From assembly GCF_023264675.1 (NCBI RefSeq), contig NZ_JAHFVG010000049.1:1-42990 (forward strand): a stretch of DNA of 42,990 nt. The letters are read 5' to 3'. Source of the DNA: Rhodococcus sp. (in: high G+C Gram-positive bacteria). Lineage in GTDB: Bacteria; Actinomycetota; Actinomycetes; Mycobacteriales; Mycobacteriaceae. Positions 25,582 through 37,500 of the stretch are shown piece after piece (position 1 is the first letter of the stretch; each line of letters starts with the position of its first letter). The notes under the pieces were generated by a model. The model had not been told where the DNA came from. It saw only the letters and a program-made list of their open reading frames with translations, and searched no databases. Made by a program: the position numbers and the translations under genes.

Positions 25582-28500
25582 TCAGCGTCCGATCACCGAT
25601 TCGGCCGCGCCGATCATCGATGTGATCGCTGCGGCGTATCCCGCGGCGCCGAGGGCAGGCAGGATGCCCGGTACGAGTTGCGACAGCGCGACGGTCACGA
25701 GAGCCTCCGGCTTCAGAGTTGCGCCCATCGCCTTGGAGACGGCACCGAGCTTGCCCGCCAACTCCTCGAACGTGACGTCTCTGCCTTCGTGGCTGAGAAC
25801 GATCGACGACGGCGACGTTCCCGCGGCCTCCGACACCAGGGCCGGAAGATCGTCGACCGTCCTGGCCGCGCGCTTCGGCGCGAACGCCGCACGCTCGGCC
25901 TCGGACAGAATGTCGATCGACCGCAGAGTCACCGACGGATCCTGGGTCACGGCGTCGAGGATTCGCAGGAACCTGTCGGCGAATGCCTCGATCGTCGAAC
26001 GCGTGAACAAGGATGTCGCGTAGTTGAACAACGCCCGCACGTCGGACAGTGCGCCCGACTCGTCGAACTGTTCGATCGCCGTCAGTTGGAGATCGAACTT
26101 CGCCTGATCCTCGTCGGCCGCCAGTGTCGACACTTCGAGACCCGGCAGAGCGAACGTTCCGCTCACCGCGTTCTGGAAGGTCAACATCACCTGGAACAGC
26201 GGTGAGTACGCGCTCGACCGAGTGCGGCCCATCGCCTCGACCAGCCGCTCGAAGGGCACATCGGCATGACCGAATGCCGCCAGGTCGCTGTCGCGTGTAC
26301 GAGACAGCAGCTCGGAGAACGTGATTCCTCCTTCGACCTGGGTGCGCAACACGAGCGTGTTGACGAACATGCCGACGAGATCGTCGAGCGCTTCCTCACC
26401 ACGCCCCGCGGTCGGTGTACCGATCGCGATGTCGTCCGTGCCGCTCGAGCGCGCAAGAAGAATCGCCAGGGCGCTGTGAACCACCATGAAGACCGTCGCG
26501 TTGTGCTCTCGCGCCGTCTTCTCCAACCGTTGTGCCACATCGGTTCCGAAGGTGAACTCGTAGGCCTCGCCGATCGTCGACTGACGCGGAGGCCGCGGAT
26601 GATCCGTCGGCAGCGGCAGCAGATCCGGCAGTCCGGCGAGCTCCTTGGTCCAGAAGGACAGCTGCGACGACAGTGCACTGTCCGGGTCGTCCTCGGTGCC
26701 GAGCACTTCCCGTTGCCACAGACTGAAGTCCGCGTACTGCACCGGCAGTGGTGCCCACTGCGGAGCATCTCCCGCCGCACGCGAGGTGTACGCGAGCATC
26801 ACGTCGCGGATCAACGGACGCATCGAGAATCCGTCTGCCGTGATGTGATGCGCGACGAGGGCGAACACGTGATCGGTGTCGCTGAGCCGGAAGAGTGCTG
26901 CTCGAACCGGAACCTGCGCCGTCACGTCGAATCCGCCGCCGAGAACCTCGCCGACACGGCTGAAGACGTCGGCCTCGGTCACCTCGACCGGCGTCAGATC
27001 GGGCAGGCCGTCGGCCACCGATCCGATCGACTGGATGGGTCCGTCGGCGCTGTCGGGGTAGGTCGTCCGCAGCACTTCGTGACGTTCGACGACGTCGGCC
27101 ATCGCGGCCGCGAACGCCGCTACATCAAGGGCACCGATGAATCTGACGGCGGCCGGAATGTTGTAGGCCGCGGACTCCGTGTCGACCTGGTTGATGGTCC
27201 ACATACGCAGTTGCGCGAGCGACAGCGGCACCGTCTCCGGCCGTTCCCGTGCCACGAGAGGCACCCGTGCCCCGCCGCCGACGAGCGGTTGGATGCGGGC
27301 AGCCAAGGCCACCACGGTCGACGCCTCGAAGATGGTTCGGACCGGAACACGAGTGTCCAACGCCGCGCCGAGTCTCGACACGACCTGGGTCGCGATCAAC
27401 GAGTTGCCACCGAGCGAGAAGAAATCGTCGTCCAGGCCCACCCGATCCAGTCCGAGGACGTCGGCCAGTGTCCTGGCCACCACCTCCTCGACAGGGTTGG
27501 TGGGAGCGCGGAACTCACCGACCGTCGTCTCGGGCTTCGGCAACGCCTTCCGATCGAGCTTGCCGTTGGTGTTCAGCGGCAACGAGTCCAGGACGACGAA
27601 GGCCGACGGCACCATGTACGACGGCAGCGTCCTGGCCAACTCGGCCCGGAGCGCCTCCGTGTCGATTGTTCGGCTGTCGATTGTGCGGCTGTCGATTGTG
27701 CGGCTGTCGAGGACCGTCGAGTCGAGGGGCTCGGCGTCGTTCGGCACGACGTACGCCACCAGCTGGTCGCCGGTTCGTCCGTCGTTGTACACGGTCACGG
27801 CCGCGTCGCGCACCGCTCCGTGCGCACGCACCGCACTCTCGATCTCGCCGAGTTCGATGCGGTAGCCACGCACCTTGACCTGGAAGTCCGCACGCTCGAG
27901 GTAGACCAGTTCCCCGGTGGCGGTCCACTTCACGATGTCGCCGGTGCGGTACATGCGAGCGCCGTCGATACCGTACGGATCGGCAACGAAGCGATCCGAT
28001 GTCAGATCGGGGCGACCGAAGTAACCGCGGGCCAACTGAGCACCCACGAGATACAGCTCGCCGCCGACGCCCACCGGCACCGGCCGCAGGCGCGAATCGA
28101 GAACCAGCACTTCGCTGTTCCACTCAGGACGGCCGATGGGCACCACGACGTCGTCGTCATCGGTCACTGGGTGCGAGGTGATCGACACGGCGGCCTCGGT
28201 CGGTCCGTAGAGGTTGTACAACTCGGCCGAGCCGACGGCGCGGAACGCGCGAGCGGTTGCGGCAGGCAGAGCTTCACCGATCGCGAGAACCCGGCGCAGA
28301 GTACTCGGCATCGAACTACTGCCATTCGAACCACTCGCAACGGTGGTCAACATCGACAGCATCGACGGAACCACGTGGAGCGTCGTCACCTGCTGATCAC
28401 GCAGCAGCGCGAGCAGGTAGTCCGGGTCACGATGGCCGTCGGCGGACGCGATGACGACGGACGCGCCGACGGTCAGCGCCGACCAGAATTCCCATACCGA

Positions 28501-31500
28501 CAGGTCGAACGTCGCAATGGTCTTCAACAGGACGGAGTCGGACGGTCCCATGTCGAATTCGGCGTGCTTCCACAGCAACTGGTTGACGATCGCTCGGTGC
28601 GAGACCGCGACACCCTTGGGCTTGCCCGTCGATCCCGACGTGAAGATCACGTAGGCCGTGTTCGAGCTCCGAAGCGGGGAACGACGCTCCGATGCAGCGA
28701 TCGGTCGAGCATCGCCCTGTGCGGATTCGAGGTCCGCAAGGTCGACCGAAGCGGGCACGTCCACTGCGTCGAGTGCGGTGGTGATCACGCAGACCGGTCG
28801 GGCGATACCGAGGATGTACTCGGTGCGCTCGGCAGGCTGGTCCGGGTCGAGTGGCACGTAGGCACCGCCGGCCGCTGTAATTGCGTACATCCCGACGAGA
28901 AGATCGACGGACCGCCGAATCGCAAGTCCGACAAGGCTTTCCGGGCCCACTCCGCGGTCGATCAGCGAGCGAGCGACGCGGTTCACCCGAGCGCCGAAGT
29001 CGGCGTACGAGATCGATTCGCCGTCGAACACCAGTGCCGTGGCGGCGGGGCCGGTACGAACCTGCTCGTCGAACAGATCGACGAGGGTCAGCTCCGCATC
29101 CACGCTGTGCGCGGTGTCGTTCCACTCCGTCAGCACCGACGTGCGCTCGGCGGCGTCGAGGATCTCGATGTCTCCGACGGCGACGGCGGGCTCGCCCACC
29201 ACTGCGTCCAGAACACGCACGAACCTCGAGACGATGTTCTCCACCGTCGCGGCGTCGAAAAGATCGCTCGCGTAGGTCATGAGCGCTTCGAAACCTGCTG
29301 GTGCACCGGCGTCGTCGTACTTGTCGGCCAGAATCAAATGCAGGTCGAACTGCGAGTTACCCGAATCTGCATCGACTGCGGACACAGTCAGGTCTCCGAG
29401 TTCGAGCGAGGCCCGAGCGACGTTCTGGAACGAGAACCCGACCTGGAACAGCGGGTGTCTCGCCGTGGAGCGTGCGGGGTTCAAGACCTCGACGAGCCGC
29501 TCGAAGGGAACGTCGGCATTGGCAAATGCCTGCAGATCGGTTTCGCGTGCCTGCGCCAGCAGTGCGGTGAAGCTCTGGTCGCCGTCGACGTCGAGACGGA
29601 AGACGAGAGTGTTGACGAACATGCCGACCAGGTTGTCGAGCGCGGCATCGCCTCGGCCGGCGATCGGGGTTCCGACCGCGATGTCGTTCATGCCGGACAA
29701 CCGCGCCAGCACGACCGAGAACGCCGCGTGCACCGCCATGAACACGGTCGCGTTGTTCGCCCGGGCCAGTTCTTGCAGTGCTGCATGGGTCTGCGCGGAC
29801 ACTGCGAATTCGACGCGGTCGCCGCGGAAGGTCTGGTCCGCCGGGCGCGGCTTGTCGAGGGGCAGCGTCAACTGGTCCGGTAGATCTGCCAGCGCGGACT
29901 TCCAGTACTCCAGTTGCTGGGCGCCGACCGAGCTCGGGTCGTCTTCACGTCCGAGAACCTCGCGTTGCCACAGCGCGTAGTCCGCGTACTGAATCGGAAG
30001 CGGTGCCCAGTCCGGCTCGCTGCCTGTGGTGCGCGCGGCGTACGCCGTCATGAGGTCGGTGGTCATCGGCACCATCGACGAACCGTCGGCGGAGATGTGG
30101 TGCACCACCATGGCCACCACGAACTCCTCGTCGGCGACACGGAACAGTGTCACCCGGACGGGTGCCTCGGTGGTGACGTCGAACTGCGTCGCTGCCAGTG
30201 CCATCACCTTGGCGGTGACGGACTCCGAGTTCGCGTGCTCCACCTTCAGAGCGATACCGGCGCGCTCGCTCGACAGAACCTGTTGCACCGGACCTGAATC
30301 GGTATCCGGGTAGATGGTGCGCAGGCTTTCGTGACGGCCGACGAGGTCACCGATCGCGGCAGCGAACGCTTCCTCGTCGAGCGTGCCGGACAGCCGAAGA
30401 GCCATCGGAATGTTGTAGGCCGTGGACGCACTGTCGAACCTGTTGAGGAACCACATTCGCTGCTGGGCGAGCGAGAGAGGAACCCGATCCGGACGTTCCT
30501 TCGCCACCAACTGCGTGCGTCCGCCACCGACAGCGGATTCGACGCGTGAGGCGAGGTCACCGACCGAGGACGCCTCGAACAGCAATCGCACCGGGACTGT
30601 TGCATCGAGCGCACTACCGAGTCGGGACACAACCTGTGTTGCGACGAGAGAGTTGCCACCGAGCGCGAAGAAATCGTCGTCGACGCCGACGCGCGAGACT
30701 CCGAGTACATCGGCGAACACACCGGCGACTATCTCCTCGATCGGCGTCGACGGGGCACGGAACGTTGCCGACACGGCCGCAGGCTCGGGCAATGCCTTGC
30801 GATCCAGCTTGCCGTTCACCGTCAACGGAATCGTCTCGACGGTCACGAATGCCGATGGCACCATGTACTCCGGAACCAGCTCGGCGACACCTGCTCTGAC
30901 GTGCTCCAGGTCGGCCGTTCCCACCACGTAGGCGACGAGCCGCACCGCGCCGGGCGAATCCTCGCGCACGATCACCGCCGCAGCCGTCACCTCGTCCTGA
31001 GCCGACACTGCTGCTTCGATCTCACCGAGCTCGATGCGGAAGCCGCGCACCTTGACCTGGTCGTCGGCTCGGCCCAGATAAACCAGCTCGCCACTGCCGC
31101 TGCCGGCGTCCGTCCAGCGAGCGACGTCTCCGGTGCGATAGAGGCGACCTTCCCCGAACGGGTTGGCCACGAAGCGCGTTGCCGAGAGCTCGGCCCGGCC
31201 GAGGTAACCCCGAGCCAACTGCCCGCCCGAGACGTAGAGCTCACCCGCGACACCGACCGGAACCGGCTGCAGGCGGGTGTCCAACACGTAGACCCCGAGA
31301 CCCGAGATGGGTGCACCGATCACCGACGCCGAGCCGATCGCCGCCGCCGACAACGGACGGAACGACACGTGCACCGTCGTCTCGGTGATGCCGTACATGT
31401 TGACCAGCATCGGACCTCTCGTGCTGCCGTCACCGTGACGCGCGAACCATCCTTCGAGGCGGCGCGGCTCCAACGCTTCGCCGCCGAAGATCACGTAGCG

Positions 31501-34500
31501 CAAGGAAAGGTCGCCTGCGGCCGCTGCCTGTACGCGGTCGAGTTCGGCCAGCTGGTAGAACGCCGACGGGGTCTGGTTGAGCACTGTCACACCCTCGGTG
31601 ACCAACAGCTCCCGGAACGCTTCCGGCGAACGTGACGTGAAGTAGTCGACCATCACGAGCGTTCCGCCGTACAGCAGGGGACCCCACAGTTCCCACACCG
31701 AGAAGTCGAACGCGTACGAGTGGAACATCGTCCAGACGTCGCCCGAGTCGAAACCGAACGAGGAATCCGTGTTGTCCATGAGTCGCAACACCGTGTGATG
31801 CGGAACCAGCACGCCCTTGGGCTTGCCCGTCGAGCCGGACGTGTAGATGACGTAGGCAAGGTTCTGGCCGCTCAGCGGCGCAGCTCGATCCGAGTCCGTC
31901 ACCGGAGCCGAATTCCACTCCGCGCCGCCATCGGTCGATAGGTCCACAACGGTGATGTCGCCGCCGCGCACTGCCGACATCGACTCCCCCGCCAGCACCT
32001 CGGAAGTGGTCACAACCGCCACCGGCGCTGCATCGGCCACCATGAACTCGATGCGGTCACTCGGGTACGACGGATCCACCGGCAAGTAGCCTGCGCCGGA
32101 CTTGACCACGGCGAGCAACGCCACGACCAACTCGATCGAACGCGGCAGTGCTACGGCCACGAGTGCGTCGGGACGAGCGCCCGCGGCGATGAGTCGCCGC
32201 GCCAAGCGGTTGACCGACGCATCGAGCTCGCCGTAGGTGACCGAGACGTCGGCGAACCGCACGGCGACGCCGTCGGGATTCTTGTCGACGGCGGCATCGA
32301 AGCGATCCACCAGCGTGCCGATGCCCGCGGACACATCGGGCCCGGACGTGTTCCATTGCGTCAGAACACGATCACGTGAACCGGCGTCCATGATCTCCAG
32401 ATCTCCGACGGCGACCGACGAGTCGTCCACGACACCGCTGAGGACGGCAACGAACTGCTCACCCATCGACTGCACCGTCGACGCCTCGAACAGGTCGGTC
32501 GCGTAGCTGACGTAACACGTCAGACCGCCGAGCTTCTCGGCTTCCTCGAAGGTGAACTGCACGTCGAACTTTGCGATCTCCGCGTCGAACTGCAGAGCCT
32601 CGGCGCACAATCCGGGAAGCTCGAGCGCGGTACGGCCGAGGTTCTGGAATGCCAGCACTACCTGCACGAGGGGGTGTCGTGCCTGCGAACGCTGTGGATC
32701 GATGATCTCCACGAGACGTTCGAACGGTACGTCGGCGTGACCGAACGCCTGAAGATCCACTTCACGTGTCTGAGCGAGCAGATCCGTGAATCCGGTGGCA
32801 GGCGCAACCTGTGTGCGCAGCACGAGAGTGTTGACGAACATGCCGATCAGATCGTCGAGTCGAGCATCACCGCGTCCGGCGATCGGTGTACCGATCGCGA
32901 CGTCCTCGGACGCCGACAGGCGCGACATCAGTACCGCCAGCGCCGCGTGAACGACCATGAACAATGTCGAATTCTGTTCGCGGGCCAGCTGATCGAGCTT
33001 CGCGTGCAGCTCGGGCGGCACCGTGAACGACACCGTGCGGCCGCGGTAGCTCGCCTGTTCGGGCCTGGCGTGATCGAACGGAAGCTCGATCTGATCGGCA
33101 AGACCGGCCAGCTGAGCACTCCAGTACGCCACCTGCTCCGACGCGAGCGACGACGGATCGTCCTCACGACCGAGCGCGTCTCGCTGCCAGAGCGTGTAGT
33201 CCGCGTACTGCACATCGAGCGGTTGCCAGGTCGGAGCCTCTCCCGCCGCGTGTGCGGCGTAGGCGAGCATCACGTCGCGCGTGAGGGGGCCCATCGAGAA
33301 CCCGTCCGCGGCGATGTGGTGAACCACGAACACCAGTACGTGCTCGGTCTCGTTCAATTCGAGCAAACGCACCCGCACCGGAACGTTCTCGGTGACGTCG
33401 AATCCGGCGGCCACCGTCTCGATCACCGCCGCGAGAACCTCTTCTTCTCGGACCGCAACCGGGACGAGATCGATCGGGACCTCCGACGGAGGCAGCACCA
33501 CCTGGTGACCGATACCGCCCGACTCGGGGTACACCGTGCGCATGGTCTCGTGGCGCCCGACGACATCGGCCACCGCGGCACGCAGCGCGTCGCTGTCGAG
33601 TGATCCTGTGAGGCGAATCGCGACCGGAATGTTGTTGACCGCCGACTCCGGGTCGAACCGGTTGAGGAACCACATTCGCTGCTGGGCAAGTGACAGCGGG
33701 ATACGGTCCGGGCGCGGTCCGGCGATCAGAGCAGCGCGCGCACCGACACCGACGTGGTCTTCGACTCGACGGGCGAGCGCTTCGACCGTGGAGGCGTCGA
33801 ACAGCGCCCGAACCGGAACGCTCGCATCGAGGGCAGCACCGAGGCGCGAGGCGACCTGGGTGGCGACGAGCGAGTTGCCGCCCAGTGCGAAGAAGTCGTC
33901 GTCCAGACCCACCGTCGGCACATCGAGAACGTCGGCGAACACGCCCGCCACGATCTGCTCGATCGGAGTCACCGGTGCGCGGTAAGCCCGTGCCTCGAAC
34001 TCCGGCTCCGGCAGTGCCTTTCGGTCCAACTTGCCCGAGGTTGTCAGGGGCAGCACATCGAGCGAAACGAATGCCGTCGGAACCATGAACGCCGGCAACA
34101 GTGCCGCAGCACGCTCCGCGACCGCGGCAGTGGAGGACTCTGCCGAGAACACTATCCACGCCACCAACCGGTCCGCGCGGACCGCGACCACGGCGTGCGC
34201 AACGGACTCGTCCGCCAGCAGTGCGGCCTCGATTTCACCGAGCTCGATTCGCTGTCCGCGAAGCTTCACCTGGAAGTCCGAGCGGCCGATGTAGACGAGC
34301 TCGCCCGAGTCGTCCCAGCGCACCACGTCGCCGGTGCGGTACAGCCTGCCGTCGCCGAACGGATTCGCGACGAACCGGTCGGCGGTGAGGTCTGCTCGAG
34401 AGCTGTAACCTCGTGCCAGCTGAACCCCGCCGAGGTAGAGCTCACCCTCGGCGCCATCCGGTGCGAGCCGAAGTGCGTTGTCCAACACGAAGACCGAGGT

Positions 34501-37500
34501 GTTCCACACCGGACGACCGATTGGAACACCGGAGACGTCGGCGCGGCCGTACTGGTGGTAGGTCACGTCGACCGCTGCTTCGGTCGGTCCGTAGAGATTC
34601 ACCAGCGAAGCCGACGGCACCAGCTGACCGAGCCTGGCCGCGGTCGCCGACGGCAACGCCTCGCCGGACGCGAAGATCCATCGCAGACTGCCGGCGTCGG
34701 TCACCGTCGGTTCTGCGGCGAACACTCCGAGCATCGACGGCACGAAGTGCGCAATCGACACCGATTCACGGGCGAAGAGGTCGACCAGGTAGGCCGGGTC
34801 ACGATGACCGTCCGGCTTGGCGACGACCATCCGCGCACCGACCTGCAACGGCCAGAACAACTCCCACACCGACACATCGAACGTGACCGGGGTCTTCTGC
34901 ACGACGACGTCCGATTCGGTCATCGCGTACTCGGCCTGCATCCATTCGAGGCGATTGACGATCGCACGATGCGTGATCGTCACGCCCTTCGGCCGACCGG
35001 TCGAGCCCGAAGTGAACAGCACGTAGGCGCTGTTGTCCGCGGTCGGCTCGGCGACGAGCTCGGCTCGATCGAGCGGCTCGTCCGAGAGATCCTCCAGCGC
35101 AACGGTGTCGATCGTCACCAGCGGAACGTCGGTCAGGGCGACGAGAGCGTCGCGCTCCGTGGACAGGACGAGCGCTGCATTCGAGGTGTCCAGGATGTAC
35201 TGGATGCGATCGGCAGGCTGTTCCGGATCGAGCGGTACGTAGGCCCCGCCGGCTTCGAGCACCGCATAGATACCGACGAGGAGATCGAACGAGCGTCGAA
35301 TTCCGATCGCTACAGCAGACTCAGGACCGACGCCGCGGCCGACGAGATACCGTGCCAGCCGGTTCACGCGTCCCGAGAACTCGCGGTAGCTGATCGTCTC
35401 ACCCTCGAAGGTGATCGCTGCTGCGTCCGGGGTGTCTCGTACCTGCTCGGCGAACGAACCGAGCAGCAGTCGCTCCTCGACTGCGTGCGCGGTGGAGTTC
35501 CGCTCGGCGAGCACCGCCCGCTCACCGGCATCGAGCATCTCGATGCTGCTGAGCGTCTGTTTCGGATTTTCCGCGAAGGCCGTCAGAATCCGTTGGACGC
35601 GCTCGATCGACGCGGTCGCGTCGGTGCGGTCGAACAGATCCTCGAAATACTTCAGCGTCAGCCGAATACGGTCGTCGGAGACGATCAGCAGGGTCAGTGG
35701 GTAGTGAGTGCTGTCGTTGCTCTCGACACCGGTGACGGCCATGCCGTCGATGTCCGACGCCTGCGCCGCGAGTCCCGCTTCGTCCACCGGGTACGACTCG
35801 AACACCGTCAGGGTGTCGAAGAGGTTTCCGACGCCTGCGGCTCGCTGCACCTCGGTCAGCCCCAGGTAATGGTGATCGAGAAGGTCGGCCTGCTCACCCT
35901 GTAGTCGCACGAGTGCCGATTCGATCGTTTGCGCCGAATCGAGTCGAACGCGTACCGGGAGGGTGTTGATGAACAACCCGACCATCGATTCGACACCGGG
36001 CAGTCCGGCCGGCCTGCCGGACACGGTGGCACCGAACACGACGTCGGTTCGACCCGTCGTCGCAGCGAGCAGGATTCCCCACGCCGCTTGGACGAGAGTA
36101 TTCACCGTGACGCCGAGGCGCGCACCGAGTGCGGACAACGAGCGCGAGAGCTCTTCGGAGAGAGCCAGTTCGACCGAACCGGACCTCGACGTGATCTCGC
36201 GACCGGCGGACGAGGGGGCGAGCAGGGTCGGCTCGGGCGCGTCCTCGAGGGCGCGCGCCCATGCTTGCGCCGACTCGGCGTGGTCCTGACGGTCGATCCA
36301 CGACAGGAAGGATCGGTACGACGCCACGCGCGGCAGCGCTGCGGCGTTGCCGCGGGCGGCGTACAGGAACAGCAGATCCCGCATCAACAGTGGCATCGAC
36401 CAGCCGTCGATCAAGATGTGGTGGTTGGCGAACAGGAGCCGGAAGTCGCCCTCGGCCAGCTTCACCAGCGTGAAACGGACGAGAGGCGCTGCAGCCGTGT
36501 CGAACTGGGCTGCTTGCTCGGCTGCGCGCAGTTGCTCGTAGGCAGCCGAACGCTCCTCGGCCGGTAGCACGGAGAGGTCGTGCTCGGACCACGGAACCGT
36601 GACATCGTCGACGACCACCTGAACGGAGGACCCGTCGCTCGTGGTGACGAAGGCCGTTCGGAGGTTGTCGTAGCGGTCGACGAGTGCCGCTGCCGCTGTG
36701 CGCAGGCGCGCTGCGTCCACCTCACCGGTGAGAGTGAGGACCATCTGCATGGTGTAGACGTCCAGCGATGATCCGGCAAGCATGGCGTGGAACAGAAGTC
36801 CCGACTGCAACGGCGCCAGCGACCAGATGTCGGCGGTGCCGGGGTGCTGCGCCTCGACGACGTCGATGTCGCGCTGTGTCAACGCCACCAGCGGCACGTC
36901 CGACGGAGTGAGTCCGCCGCCGTTTCCGGCGGCGACGTGGGTAGCGAGTGCGGTGAGCGCAACCACCCAGAGGTCCGCAAGCTCGCGCACCTCGGCACGC
37001 GTGATCGCACCGGCGGGGAATGCGAACGTCGCAGCCAGTTCCGAGTCGTCTCCGCTGCCACGCACGATGGCGTTGATGTCGACGGTCTTGTTGGCAGGCA
37101 TGTCGGCGTCACCGGTGACGACGAGATCGTCGAAGTCCGCGGCAGGCAGCCACCCGTCGATACCGTCCGGCAGTTCACCCGTGCTCTGGCGGCCGAGGTA
37201 GTTGAAGCTGATCTGCCCGGAGGACAACGCGGAAAGTTTCTCGGCGGTCTCCCCGTTGAGGTACCGAAGCAGGCCATAGCCCATTCCCTTGTCGGGAATC
37301 GCCAACAGCTGTTCTTTCACCGCCTTCACGACGGACGCAAGCTCGTCCCCGCCGTCGATCGCGCGTGCGGTGTCGATGCCGGCGAGATCGAGTCGGACCG
37401 GGAAGAGGCTCGTGAACCAGCCGACGGTGCGCGAGAGATCGGCACCGGGTACGAGCGCTTCTTCTCGACCGTGCCCTTCGAGCTGAACGAGTGTGGCCGG

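Noticed and set aside
25466..25870. Frameshift or sequencing error splitting one gene into A and B
   Set aside because: The two A-like pieces both represent the beginning of an A domain, so they are not halves of one domain. Gene B has its own strong ribosome site.
26266..29883. Plus-strand reading frame of 1205 codons, and a similar one at 38164-41151
   Set aside because: Both are antisense to gene A, where the frame with complete C, A, T and E motifs is on the minus strand.
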